From Gemmatimonadaceae bacterium (GTDB lineage Bacteria > Gemmatimonadota > Gemmatimonadetes > Gemmatimonadales > Gemmatimonadaceae), in contig JABAQJ010000007.1 in assembly GCA_019186945.1 (NCBI GenBank), positions 434,001 to 498,000 on the forward strand: a stretch of DNA of 64,000 bases, given 5' to 3'. A program made the translations under genes and the position numbers. A model generated the notes under the pieces. The model saw nothing but the letters and a program-made list of their open reading frames with translations, was not told the origin of the DNA and did no database searches. This document shows positions 47,988-56,827 of this stretch, in pieces (the stretch's first letter is position 1; the number at the start of each line of letters is the position of its first letter).

Positions 47988-49178
47988 GTGACCGATCTCC
48001 TGCTCTCCTTTCGCCCCGAGTTCCCCATCCTCGAACGGAGCACGTACCTTGTCTCCAATTCGTTAGGCGCCATGCCTGGGGCCGTTGCGGACCGGCTGGC
48101 CGAGTACGTTGACCTGTGGGCGGAGTTCGGAGTGCGGGCGTGGACGAAAGGATGGTGGGAGATGCCGGTGGAGGTCGGGAACGAGCTCGCGCCATTGATG
48201 GGCGCCAGACCCGGCGAGGTCGTGATGGTTCCCAACGTCACGATCGCTCAGGCGACGATCCTCTCGGCGCTTGCGTATCCGCCAGATCGCAATCGGATCG
48301 TCATGACGGAACTGGATTTTCCATCGGTCCGCTACGTGTTCGATGGACTGGCGGCACGGCTCGGCGCAGAGATCGTGGTTGTCCCGAGCGACGATGGCAT
48401 CACGATCGATGAGGAGCGACTGCTGGCGGCGATCGACGAGCGTACGGCACTGGTGGCGATCTCGCATGTCCTGTTCAGGTCCGCTTACATCATGCACGCT
48501 CAACGGATCTGCGACCATGCACATCGGTTCGGGGCGCTGGTCTCGCTGGATGCGTTTCACGCCGTAGGCGTGGTTCCCGTGGACGTGAAGGCCTGTGGCG
48601 TCGACTTCCTTACGGGGGGTGTGCTGAAGTGGCTGTGTGGAGGACCGGGCGGATGCTTCCTGTACGCGTCGCCAGAGATGACGGCGCGGTATTCACCGTC
48701 GCTTACCGGATGGCAGGCTCACGCCCGCCCCTTCGGCTTCGAGCCGGAGATGGAGTATGCGGACACGGCATTCCGGTGGCTCGGAGGAACGCCGGCGATC
48801 CCGGCCCTGTACGCCGCGACCGAGGGCCCCCGAATCCTGCGTCGCGCCGGGATCGACGCCGTTCGCGCCAAGAGCGTCCGCCAGACGACGCGACTGATCG
48901 AGCTGGCGGACGCCCGCGGCTTTGCGGTGCATGCGCCGCGGGAGGCCGGACGACGGGGCGGGACAGTGGCGTTCGACGTTCCGCATGGCTATGAGGTCGC
49001 GCAGTACCTGTTATCACGCGATATTGTCGTCGATTACCGTCCCGGGGCCGGCATCCGGGTCGCCCCGCATTTCTACACGCGGGACGATGAACTCGAAACC
49101 GCTGTGGGCGCGATCGACGAGGCGCTAACCTCCGGGCAGTGGCGCCAGTTCAGCGGATCGCGAAACGTTGTGACGTGA
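47988..49178 (+). CDS. PLP-dependent aminotransferase class V-fold enzyme, kynureninase-like
   Basis: 396 residues from a GTG start that opens the conserved part (TDLLLSFRPEFPILERSTYLVSNSLGAMP). PLP-binding residues: Asp in LVSLDAFHAVGVVPVDV and Lys in FLTGGVLKWLCGGPGG. The C-terminal small domain contains GWQAHARPFGFEPEMEYADTAFRWLGGTPAIPAL and GAGIRVAPHFYTRDDEL. The order and spacing resemble kynureninase and isopenicillin-N-epimerase-like enzymes. No other tryptophan-degradation gene is nearby, so a cysteine desulfurase-like or epimerase role stays possible. Cytosolic. A CGTTAGGC copy encodes Leu-Gly near residue 26. Confidence 0.85.
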   Translation: MTDLLLSFRPEFPILERSTYLVSNSLGAMPGAVADRLAEYVDLWAEFGVRAWTKGWWEMPVEVGNELAPLMGARPGEVVMVPNVTIAQATILSALAYPPDRNRIVMTELDFPSVRYVFDGLAARLGAEIVVVPSDDGITIDEERLLAAIDERTALVAISHVLFRSAYIMHAQRICDHAHRFGALVSLDAFHAVGVVPVDVKACGVDFLTGGVLKWLCGGPGGCFLYASPEMTARYSPSLTGWQAHARPFGFEPEMEYADTAFRWLGGTPAIPALYAATEGPRILRRAGIDAVRAKSVRQTTRLIELADARGFAVHAPREAGRRGGTVAFDVPHGYEVAQYLLSRDIVVDYRPGAGIRVAPHFYTRDDELETAVGAIDEALTSGQWRQFSGSRNVVT

Positions 49179-49223
49179 CAAGCCGTACCGCATCTCGTTC
49201 TTCACATCCTTCAGAGACCTGCC

Positions 49224-49457
49224 ATGCCGCAACCGATCAAGGTCCGCAAGCAGTACAGCAACACCCAGTACCCGAACGTGCTCCTGCGCTTCGAAGACGG
49301 ACACGAGATCGAGATCCCCAAGGGCGTGACGAAGTCGTTCGACGCATGGGAAGGTGAACGCATCAAGATCCTCGCGATCTGGGATCCGACGTCCTCGGAG
49401 CGTGAGAAGGTGGACACGCTTCGTGCCGAGCAGTTCGAGGACGAGAAGGGCGCCTAG
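49224..49457 (+). CDS. Small conserved-looking protein of unknown function
   Basis: 77 residues, no signal, beta-rich start (IKVRKQYSNTQYPNVLLRFEDGHEIEIPKGVTKSF) and an acidic tail. It looks like a small SH3-like or S1-like domain, but I do not recognise it. It lies 45 nt after the PLP-enzyme gene and 52 nt before psuG on the same strand, so it may be in their transcript. Confidence 0.6.
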   Translation: MPQPIKVRKQYSNTQYPNVLLRFEDGHEIEIPKGVTKSFDAWEGERIKILAIWDPTSSEREKVDTLRAEQFEDEKGA

Positions 49458-49509
49458 ACGGCACTGAGGAATGGCGCGTGGCTGACGCCGTGGCGGCGAG
49501 GGCGTTTCG

Positions 49510-50412
49510 TTGAACGCGTTACGCGTTCTGTCGCCCATCGCTGAGGCGATTTCTGCCGGTCGCGCGGTCGTGGCATTGGAGAGTTCGGTGGTGGCGCAGG
49601 GACTTCCCGTCCCTGCCAATTCCGATGCCGTCCGCCGCATGATGTCGGCAGTCGAGCAGCAAGAGGCGATGCCAGCCATCACGGCCGTGGTGAGCGGTAC
49701 GCCCACGATCGGCCTAACGAGCGACGAAGTCGTTCGCTTTCTGAACCGGTCGGGTGTTTCAAAGGTGTCTTCGCGCGATCTGGGGTCTTTGATGGCGAGC
49801 GGGGGCGACGGGGCTACCACCGTCGCCGCGTCTCTCACACTTTGCCGCGCAGCTGGCGTTCAGGTATTCGCCACCGGCGGGATCGGCGGCGTACATCGCG
49901 ATCCGTTCGACGAATCCGCGGACTTGGTGGAACTCTCGCGATCGCAAGTGGTCGTCGTATGCGCCGGAGCGAAGGCCATCCTCGATATCGCGGCCACTGT
50001 GGAACGTCTGGAATCGCTGGGAGTGTCTGTGGTAGGCTACCGCACCGACGAGTTTCCCGGCTTCTACGCCGCGAGTACGGGGCTCGGCGTGCCGGCGCGC
50101 GCCGACGAGGCACGCCAGATCGCGGACATTTTCCGCGCGCAGCTTGCGGTGGGCCACCCCGGAGCGCTGCTCGTTGTCCAACCGCCGCCGGCGGAGGCGG
50201 CCCTGGCTCGATCCGAAGTCGAGGAAGCGGTGGAGATTGCGCTCGACGCCGCAAGGCGACAGGGCGTTCGTGGAAGCGCCATGACTCCGTTCCTGCTGAG
50301 TGCGGTGGAGCGGGCGACGCACGGGCGCTCGCTCGCGGTCAACCTGGCCCTGCTCGAGGCGAACGCACGCCTCGCAGGCACAATCGCCAGGGAGTTAGTC
50401 GAGTCTCATTGA
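49510..50412 (+). CDS. psuG: Pseudouridine-5'-phosphate glycosidase
   Basis: 300 residues from a TTG start. Landmarks: VVALESSVVAQGLPVPAN with the catalytic Glu, ITAVVSGTPTIGLT, SRDLGSLMASGGDGATTVAASL, VFATGGIGGVHR, VVCAGAKAILDIAATVERLESLGVSVVGYRTDEFPGFYAASTG and the C-terminal GSAMTPFLL. It cleaves pseudouridine 5'-phosphate to uracil and ribose 5-phosphate, with Mn2+ bound by Asp residues. The usual partner kinase PsuK is not adjacent. A GCCTAACG motif encodes part of IGLTSD. Confidence 0.94.
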   Translation: MNALRVLSPIAEAISAGRAVVALESSVVAQGLPVPANSDAVRRMMSAVEQQEAMPAITAVVSGTPTIGLTSDEVVRFLNRSGVSKVSSRDLGSLMASGGDGATTVAASLTLCRAAGVQVFATGGIGGVHRDPFDESADLVELSRSQVVVVCAGAKAILDIAATVERLESLGVSVVGYRTDEFPGFYAASTGLGVPARADEARQIADIFRAQLAVGHPGALLVVQPPPAEAALARSEVEEAVEIALDAARRQGVRGSAMTPFLLSAVERATHGRSLAVNLALLEANARLAGTIARELVESH

Positions 50413-50544
50413 CTGTGCCGAAACGGTCCGGTTGGGCGTCTATCCGCTGGGTGCGCTTGCCGCCTAACCGGCCGATGGGTTGAACTTTGCCTCGCCGTAC
50501 ACGTACTATTGGCACGCACGCTCGAACTGGAGGTTTTTCGAGAG

Positions 50545-51657
50545 ATGCCAGCGCCCTTCATGAGCTCCGAAGAGTATGACGAACGCGCACATCAGCTCTA
50601 CAGCGAAGGGCAGTACGACGACGCTCTGAACGTCTTGAACGAGGGCTTGGCGCTTTATCCACACGCCGTCGAGCTCCACATCGGACTTGGGTACGCGCGA
50701 CTTGCGCGCGAGGAGTACGCGTGGGCGCGCCGCACGTTCGAGGAGGCCCTGATCCTCGATCCAGAGCACGAGGACGCGCTGGCGGGACTTGGCGAGACGC
50801 TCCTGAAGTTCGGTCAGGAAAAAGCGGCACTGAAGTCGTTCCATCGCGTTCTCGAGCTTGGCTACGAGGACGACATCGAGCTGATGCTCCAGATCGGACG
50901 CGCGCTCTTCAGAGACGGGTTGGTTTCCGAAGCTCGGCAGTACTTCGACATCGCCGTACGACGGACGCCGGACTCGGCGGAAGCGGTCGCGCTGGTCGGA
51001 TACGCGATGCACCGGATGGGCGATGACGACGCGGCGATCACGACCCTGCGGCGGGCGTTGCAACTGGATAGCGATCATGCCGAAGCGCGCATCTATCTGG
51101 GAAACATCCTTTACGATCGCGGCGATTACGAAGCCGCGCTGTACCATCTCGACCGCTCGTCGCCCGACGATCACTGGGACGAACTGGGGATCTGGCGGCT
51201 GATCGAACTGAAGAAAACGATCCACCGGTTGGCCGACCACGACCCCGACCTGAAGAAGTGGGAGGAACGGCTGGCGGAACTGGCCGGGGAGCCTGACGAC
51301 ATCGACGAAATGCTCTCCGAGATCGAGCAGCGGGCTGCTGAAGAAGCGCAGAGCGAAGCGCGGAACCAGCTGGAACTGTTCGGCTCGATGCTCAACGGAC
51401 TCGTCGACTCGCGCACCGATCGTACGCGACACCGCGTGATGACGCGCGACGGTCGTCCGTTCGAGGGTACGTGGGAGGATATCGTGCAGAAGATGCGGGA
51501 TTCCAACCTCACTTTTGCCGGCCGGTCGACACAGGATTTCATGCTCAACGAAGCGCGACGCGGCTACTCGCTGACCGGCATTCTCATCCCGACGGGCGAC
51601 GCCGAGAGCTTCATAAAGGGGAGCGCCGACGCTGGCCTGCTTCGCATCCTGAAGTGA
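50545..51657 (+). CDS. Cytosolic TPR-repeat protein
   Basis: 370 residues from ATG at 50545, with GGAGG eleven nt upstream; a TTG at 50509 is also in frame. Residues about 6-215 make six TPR repeats. A charged helical segment (KKWEERLAELAGEPDDIDEMLSEIEQRAAEEAQSEARNQ) follows. The C-terminal domain (about 295-370: RVMTRDGRPFEGTWEDIVQKMRDSNLTFAGRSTQDFMLNEARR) looks like a small globular motif I cannot name. Its stop overlaps the GTG of the next gene (GTGA), and that gene also has TPR repeats, so they likely form a two-part scaffold. Confidence 0.8.
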   Translation: MPAPFMSSEEYDERAHQLYSEGQYDDALNVLNEGLALYPHAVELHIGLGYARLAREEYAWARRTFEEALILDPEHEDALAGLGETLLKFGQEKAALKSFHRVLELGYEDDIELMLQIGRALFRDGLVSEARQYFDIAVRRTPDSAEAVALVGYAMHRMGDDDAAITTLRRALQLDSDHAEARIYLGNILYDRGDYEAALYHLDRSSPDDHWDELGIWRLIELKKTIHRLADHDPDLKKWEERLAELAGEPDDIDEMLSEIEQRAAEEAQSEARNQLELFGSMLNGLVDSRTDRTRHRVMTRDGRPFEGTWEDIVQKMRDSNLTFAGRSTQDFMLNEARRGYSLTGILIPTGDAESFIKGSADAGLLRILK

Positions 51658-52655
51658 CGCAGGAACCGCCGGAGCGCGGGCTGCGCGAGGCGCAGGCGTC
51701 GCTCGACGGCGCACGGTCCGCGGTATCACGGCTCGATAGCTCCCGGCACCTTGAGGATCTGGCGGCCGACCTGCTTGAGACATGGGAAGGCGTCGAGCGC
51801 GCGCTCCGCTCGTTATGTGGTACGCCGACGCTGTCCGGTCAGTCTCTGATCCGCGAAGCCCGCCAGCGACGCATCCTCACGCTCGATCAGGCGCATGTCC
51901 TCGTGGAGTTCAGTGCGTCCAGCGAGAAGTTACGCGAGACGACGTACGCGCCCGTGTGGACGGATATCCGGAACGCCCAGGCTGCGTTCAAGCAGATGGA
52001 GTCCCTGCTTGCTCAGTCGACCGTGCAGACTGCACCGGTGCAAACGCCCGAGTACGCTGACCTGCACGCCGTGCGGACACCGACGCGCGATCTGGCGATG
52101 CCCGTGGAGCGAACGCCGGAACGGCGGAACGTGCTTGGCCTTCTCCTGATGGGCGTGGCGATCCTGGCGCTGTGCGGCGTCGGCGGCTTTTTTGGATGGC
52201 GCTACTTCCTGAGTGCCGACGCTGCTCTGCGCAAAGGTATCGCTGAGTTAGAGGTCGGTCGTCGCTCGGAGGCGGTCCGTCAGTTCGACATCGCGATGGA
52301 ACGCGATTCCCGGCTGGCAATGCCCCACGTATACGCCGGCCGCATCTATCGCGAGGATGGCAACATGGAATCGGCGATGATCGAGCTACGCAAGGCAATC
52401 GAGCTGGAACCCGGAAACGCGCTCGCTCTTCGCGAAATGGGGTCGTACCTTCTGGCCACCGGGAACTTCGATCTGGCTCGCGCATTCTATGTCCGGGCGC
52501 TGACAGCGGATACCAGCGATCGCGTGGCGATGGGGTACCTTGCCTGTGCTCTGGCTCGGTTGAACCGTCTGGACGAGGCGCAGCGGTTCCTCGATCGTGC
52601 CGGACCCGGCTCGTGGTCAGCGTGCGCGTCGGCGCCGGCTCCATTGCCACGTTAG
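51654..52655 (+). CDS. Single-pass membrane protein with TPR domain
   Basis: 333 residues from a GTG overlapping the previous stop. The cytosolic N-terminal half is helical. One membrane segment (about 165-185: VLGLLLMGVAILALCGVGGFFGW) is followed by three to four TPR repeats (AALRKGIAELEVGRRSEAVRQFDIAME and so on) on the outer side. The paired TPR protein is cytosolic, so the two may bridge the inner membrane. The stop TAG is formed by CGTTAGGC. Confidence 0.75.
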   Translation: MTQEPPERGLREAQASLDGARSAVSRLDSSRHLEDLAADLLETWEGVERALRSLCGTPTLSGQSLIREARQRRILTLDQAHVLVEFSASSEKLRETTYAPVWTDIRNAQAAFKQMESLLAQSTVQTAPVQTPEYADLHAVRTPTRDLAMPVERTPERRNVLGLLLMGVAILALCGVGGFFGWRYFLSADAALRKGIAELEVGRRSEAVRQFDIAMERDSRLAMPHVYAGRIYREDGNMESAMIELRKAIELEPGNALALREMGSYLLATGNFDLARAFYVRALTADTSDRVAMGYLACALARLNRLDEAQRFLDRAGPGSWSACASAPAPLPR

Positions 52656-52671
52656 GCGCTGGCCCGCGGCC

Positions 52672-55275
52672 TTGCTTCGCGACGTCATCCGCCATCGGCT
52701 GGCGAACGGGCTGACTGTCCTGGTGCGCCGCGATCGGTTCGCCCCGGTTGCGGCAGTGGTGACGCATGTGCGGGCAGGGTACTTCGACGAAACGGACGAC
52801 ATCGTCGGCATCGCCCACGTCCTCGAGCACATGTTCTTCAAGGGGACACCGACGCGCGGCGTCGGCGAGATTGCGAAGGCGACCAAGGCCCAAGGCGGTT
52901 ACCTCAACGCACATACGATCTACGACCACACCGCGTACTACGCCGTTGTGCCGTCTGCCGGATTTTCGACGGCGCTGGAGATCCAGGCCGACGCGTTCGC
53001 CAATTCCAGCATCGACGCCGACGAACTCTCGCGCGAGCTGGAAGTGATAATCGAGGAGGCGAAACGCAAGGCGGACTCTCCGGAGGCCGTGACGACGGAG
53101 ACATTGTTCGAGACGTTGCACGACGCGCACCGCATCCGGCGATGGCGCATCGGTCGCGAGGACGGGTTGCGGCGGTTGACGCGCGACGATGTGGTCCGGT
53201 TCTATCGGACCTTCTACCTGCCATCCGAAACGGTCGTGGCCATCGTCGGCGACGTGGCGCCTGACGCGGTTCTCCGTGACGTCGAGCGTCTGTACGGATC
53301 TCTCCCCGGGCAGCGTCTGACGCGGCAGGCTGGGCCGGTCGAACGCACCAGGCCAGGATTCCGTTACCGCGAGCTCACGAGCGACGTCGCGCAATCCGAA
53401 ATCGCGTTCGGATGGCGCACGCCGGGCACACTGCACGCGGACACCGCGTCGCTGGACATGGCGGCAATCGTTCTCGGATCGGGTCGCGCGTCGCGACTCT
53501 ATCGCGCGGTGCGCGAGCGCGAACTTGGATCCTCGGTTTCGGCCAGCAACTATACCCCCACGGAACTGGGTGTCTTTGTCGTTCAGGCCGAAGGCGACCC
53601 GGACCGCGCGCGAGCGGCGGCGCAGGCAATGTGGAACGAAGTCCTGCGACTGCGGGATGAGCCGGTGGCGCCGGAGGAACTCGATCGCGCTCGCCGAGTC
53701 CATGAGTCGCGCTGGCTGAGGCGCTTGGAGACAATGGATGGCCAGGCGTCGCTGCTGGCGGAATGGGAAACGTTAGGTGGCTGGGAGCTCGCCGACGACT
53801 ACTCGGCGCGTTGCCTTGGCGTTACCGGCTCTCAGGTCCACGCCGCCTGCGTCCAGTACTTCGATCCCGCGCAGGCCTCCATGGTCGTGCATCGGCCGGC
53901 TACCGGCGATGCGTTCGCCGCGGACGAGTGCGAAGCGCGTGCCTTCCTCCCGGTTGCCGCCGTCCGGCCCGCGACCGGGTGGAGTCTCAGCATAGACGCA
54001 CCGGCTGTACAGGTGTCGCCGCGTCGTCCGGAACGCATCGTCGGTCCCGTCCGCGTCTACCGGCATGACCCCACCGGGCTCACGCTCCTGCTCAGGATCA
54101 AGCCCGACGCGTCAGTTTCGCACGTGGGGGTGTTTGCAGCTGGCGGGGCAGCGCAGGAGCCCGATCGCGTCTGCGGCATCAGCGCGATAGCGGGGCGCGC
54201 CGCGCTGAAGGGAACGGATCGTCGCAGTGCCGCGCAGGTCGCCGAAGCCTCGGAGATGCTGGGTGGCGGGATCGTCCCCTCGGTTTCGAGCGATGGGCTC
54301 GGATTCGCGCTCTCGGTACCCACACCGCGCCTGACGGCGGCGATTGAGCTACTGGCGGACGTCGTCCTGCACCCAGCGCTGGAGGAGCGGGATATCGACA
54401 CGGAGCGGGCGGTGCTCCTGTCCCAATTGGCTCAGCTGCGGGATGACATGTACCGGTACCCGATGCGGCTGACCACGCGGGCAGCGTTCGGCGACCATCC
54501 CTACGCCAGGGGAACGATGGGGCGGGAGGAGACTGTACGAGCCATTACCGCGGCCGACGCCCGGGACTGGCTCCACAACCGTGCCGCGCCCTGGGTCGTG
54601 GCCGTGGTGGCCGACGGAGAGCCGGACGCGATCGCCGCCGAGGCGCTCGAACGCTTCGCGGAGTTGAAGCTGGCGGAGGAACCGCCGCTGGCTACGCCGG
54701 AATGGCCGGAATCCACGGTGGTCAGGGCGGAAACGCGCGACAAGGCACAAACGGCGATGGCGCTGGCGTTCAGCGGACCGTCGTTCCGCGACCGCGATCG
54801 GCACGTCGCACGCTTGATCGCCGCGGTGGCGAGTGGTTTGGGCGGGCGTTTCTTCGACGAACTGCGAGACAAGCAGTCGCTGTGCTACACGGTGCACGCT
54901 GCCCCGAGCGAACGGGCAAGGGCCGGGCTGTTCACGGCGTACATCGCCACATCGCCGGAGAAGGAGGAAGCGGCGCGAGCCGGTCTCTTGCGCGAGTTCG
55001 CGCGTCTGGTGGACGAGCCGATCTCAGCCGACGAGCTGGTGCGGGCACAGCGGTATGCCGTCGGAATCCATGCCATCGCGCAGCAGCACACGGGGACCCT
55101 GCTCGCGGAAATGGTCGATGCATGGCTGTTCGGAGAGGGGCTGGACGAATTGGAGGTATATGCCGACCGAATCCGGGCGGTTACTCCCGGTGACTTGCTG
55201 CGCTTGGCCCGGGAGCACTTCGATCCGGACCGCCGTGTCGAGGGCATTGTGCGCGGGACAGGCCGGCGGGTCTGA
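52672..55275 (+). CDS. Tandem M16-family zinc peptidase
   Basis: 867 residues from a TTG start. The N-terminal half is an active M16 domain: inverted Zn motif HVLEHMFFKGTPTRG (His-x-x-Glu-His) and a downstream glutamate region (ELSRELEVIIEEAKRKADSPE). The C-terminal half (from about 450) repeats the fold but has no HxxEH (GISAIAGRAALKGTD), as expected for the inactive partner domain. The FYLPSETVVAIVGDV and ATSPEKEEAARAGLLREFARLVDEPISADEL blocks are typical. It degrades peptides. No signal peptide is visible from this start. A CGTTAGG lies 17 nt upstream and another inside. Confidence 0.88.
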   Translation: MLRDVIRHRLANGLTVLVRRDRFAPVAAVVTHVRAGYFDETDDIVGIAHVLEHMFFKGTPTRGVGEIAKATKAQGGYLNAHTIYDHTAYYAVVPSAGFSTALEIQADAFANSSIDADELSRELEVIIEEAKRKADSPEAVTTETLFETLHDAHRIRRWRIGREDGLRRLTRDDVVRFYRTFYLPSETVVAIVGDVAPDAVLRDVERLYGSLPGQRLTRQAGPVERTRPGFRYRELTSDVAQSEIAFGWRTPGTLHADTASLDMAAIVLGSGRASRLYRAVRERELGSSVSASNYTPTELGVFVVQAEGDPDRARAAAQAMWNEVLRLRDEPVAPEELDRARRVHESRWLRRLETMDGQASLLAEWETLGGWELADDYSARCLGVTGSQVHAACVQYFDPAQASMVVHRPATGDAFAADECEARAFLPVAAVRPATGWSLSIDAPAVQVSPRRPERIVGPVRVYRHDPTGLTLLLRIKPDASVSHVGVFAAGGAAQEPDRVCGISAIAGRAALKGTDRRSAAQVAEASEMLGGGIVPSVSSDGLGFALSVPTPRLTAAIELLADVVLHPALEERDIDTERAVLLSQLAQLRDDMYRYPMRLTTRAAFGDHPYARGTMGREETVRAITAADARDWLHNRAAPWVVAVVADGEPDAIAAEALERFAELKLAEEPPLATPEWPESTVVRAETRDKAQTAMALAFSGPSFRDRDRHVARLIAAVASGLGGRFFDELRDKQSLCYTVHAAPSERARAGLFTAYIATSPEKEEAARAGLLREFARLVDEPISADELVRAQRYAVGIHAIAQQHTGTLLAEMVDAWLFGEGLDELEVYADRIRAVTPGDLLRLAREHFDPDRRVEGIVRGTGRRV

Positions 55276-55411
55276 ACCGACGTGCCGGTCGCTGCCAGGG
55301 AGTCGTGACCAAGGCATGCGGCAGCGCGCTCCAGTGCGACTCCGCCTTGTGCCAGCGCAGCCATCGATCCATCGTAACGCGCGAGTTCGGCGGAGACTCC
55401 TGGGTGCGTTC

Positions 55412-56623
55412 ATGAAGCGTGGTGCCCTTGTCGCTGTGTGCTGCCTTGGTTTGAGCGGAAGCCTCGCGGGACAGGCCGCGCCAAAGGCCCCTGCAGAACC
55501 GCGAATGTCCGTACTTCTGGAGACAGACGCGATCGGTGCAAATGCTGTCGTACCCACGCACGCCTGGATCGAGAACCCTGATACAATACCGCTGTCGTCA
55601 GCTACCACGCTCCGCTGGGTCGGCCCCTCGTTTCTTCACCTTGGAACGATGACCGGTTCGGCCTGCGTGTGGTCGACGCGGCCTCTGGAGATCCCCGTGG
55701 TGCCGGCCAGGAGTGCGGCATCGCTGGATCTCTGCATCAGCTCTGACCGCGTCGTGGTCGAAGGCACGTTCTCCATCGGTTTCGTGCTGCTGTATGGTCG
55801 GGGGGAAGCTGCGCCGACGTCGTATCTCCTTGTCGAAAAGACGCTGCGCGTGGGACTTCTCGGGAGCGATACCGTGGCCGGCGTTTCGTTGAGGCTGGCT
55901 TCATTCGTCGTTCCCGGCCTTCTGTTCTTCTTTCTGCTTCAGCTTCGCGGAGTGCTGGCGCCCAGTGCGCTCGATGCCCTGCGGCTTGCGACGTTCAGCG
56001 TCGTGTACTCGATCCTGTTGAGCGGGATCGCGGCTTGGCTATACCCGCCACTGCAGGTGCGCGGGACGAGCGTCACCCGCTTCATCGTTCTCTGCGCAGC
56101 GGGTGCGGCGAGTGCACTGGCGCTGTCCTCTATCAGGCAGAGAGCAATGGCTGCCGCGACACGGCGCAAAGTAGGATTGGCGGATAGCGAGCTAACCGCG
56201 CTAGGCAAGGCATTGAGGTCGGCGAAGCCTCGGAATGGCCCCTTCACGTTGACGCTGACGAGCGGACGGGAGTTGATCGGCGCGACTGCTGCGCCGCGCG
56301 TGGAAGGGGGTACCGCGCTCCTGGGCTGGTTCGAGATCGAGCTCCCGGCAGGCCACTCGGCACACCCCGAACTCGGCAGCTTGAAGAAGCTGCAGGCAGA
56401 AGGAGACTACTGTCGCCTTCTCGAGCGGGCGCACGGGCTCGGCCTGACGCCAGTGCCCGTCAATGGGCTTCTTGAACGCGTAGACGGGAAGCTTCGGAAT
56501 GTGTCCGGATCACCGCAGATCGAACGCTTCGCGGCTGCGGATGTCCAGGCCCTCGTGCAGGGCGCTATTCAGGACATTGGGCAGGCCGGCATCACGCAGC
56601 AGGGTCCAATCAGGGTGCAGTAA
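55412..56623 (+). CDS. Membrane protein with signal peptide, unknown function
   Basis: 403 residues from ATG at 55412. A signal peptide (LVAVCCLGLSGSLAGQ), an extracytoplasmic beta-rich domain (about 25-150, with two Cys), then three membrane segments (VVPGLLFFFLLQLRGVL, TFSVVYSILLSGIAAWLY, FIVLCAAGAASALALS). A cytosolic C-terminal part about 170 residues long includes FTLTLTSGRELIGATAAPRVEGGTALLGWFEIELP, which may bind a ligand. I do not recognise the family. A hairpin follows 5 nt after the stop. Confidence 0.7.
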   Translation: MKRGALVAVCCLGLSGSLAGQAAPKAPAEPRMSVLLETDAIGANAVVPTHAWIENPDTIPLSSATTLRWVGPSFLHLGTMTGSACVWSTRPLEIPVVPARSAASLDLCISSDRVVVEGTFSIGFVLLYGRGEAAPTSYLLVEKTLRVGLLGSDTVAGVSLRLASFVVPGLLFFFLLQLRGVLAPSALDALRLATFSVVYSILLSGIAAWLYPPLQVRGTSVTRFIVLCAAGAASALALSSIRQRAMAAATRRKVGLADSELTALGKALRSAKPRNGPFTLTLTSGRELIGATAAPRVEGGTALLGWFEIELPAGHSAHPELGSLKKLQAEGDYCRLLERAHGLGLTPVPVNGLLERVDGKLRNVSGSPQIERFAAADVQALVQGAIQDIGQAGITQQGPIRVQ

Positions 56624-56628
56624 GAAAG

Positions 56629-56657
56629 ACGTGTGCCGACCGGAGGCCGGCACACGT
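56629..56657. terminator. Perfect 10-bp stem-loop after the membrane-protein gene
   Basis: ACGTGTGCCG pairs with CGGCACACGT around a 9-nt loop. It starts 5 nt after the stop. No T run follows, so termination strength is unclear. Confidence 0.6.
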
Positions 56658-56827
56658 AACTCAAGCTTGTGGTCGTAAGCCTTTGTTGGCTCTGACCTCG
56701 CATCGCGACTGCTCACGCAACCGCTCTGCCGCTCGCATTGGGTGCGTACACCCGCCGACTCCCCCGTAGGGAAGGGGTGATAGGATATTCCACGACTGGG
56801 TCGCCGACGTCAAGAGGACGCACTCCC

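Noticed and set aside
54833-55411. An upstream extension of the membrane-protein gene at 55412 into the M16 peptidase gene.
   Set aside because: It reads the peptidase sequence in another frame, and the signal peptide begins at 55412.
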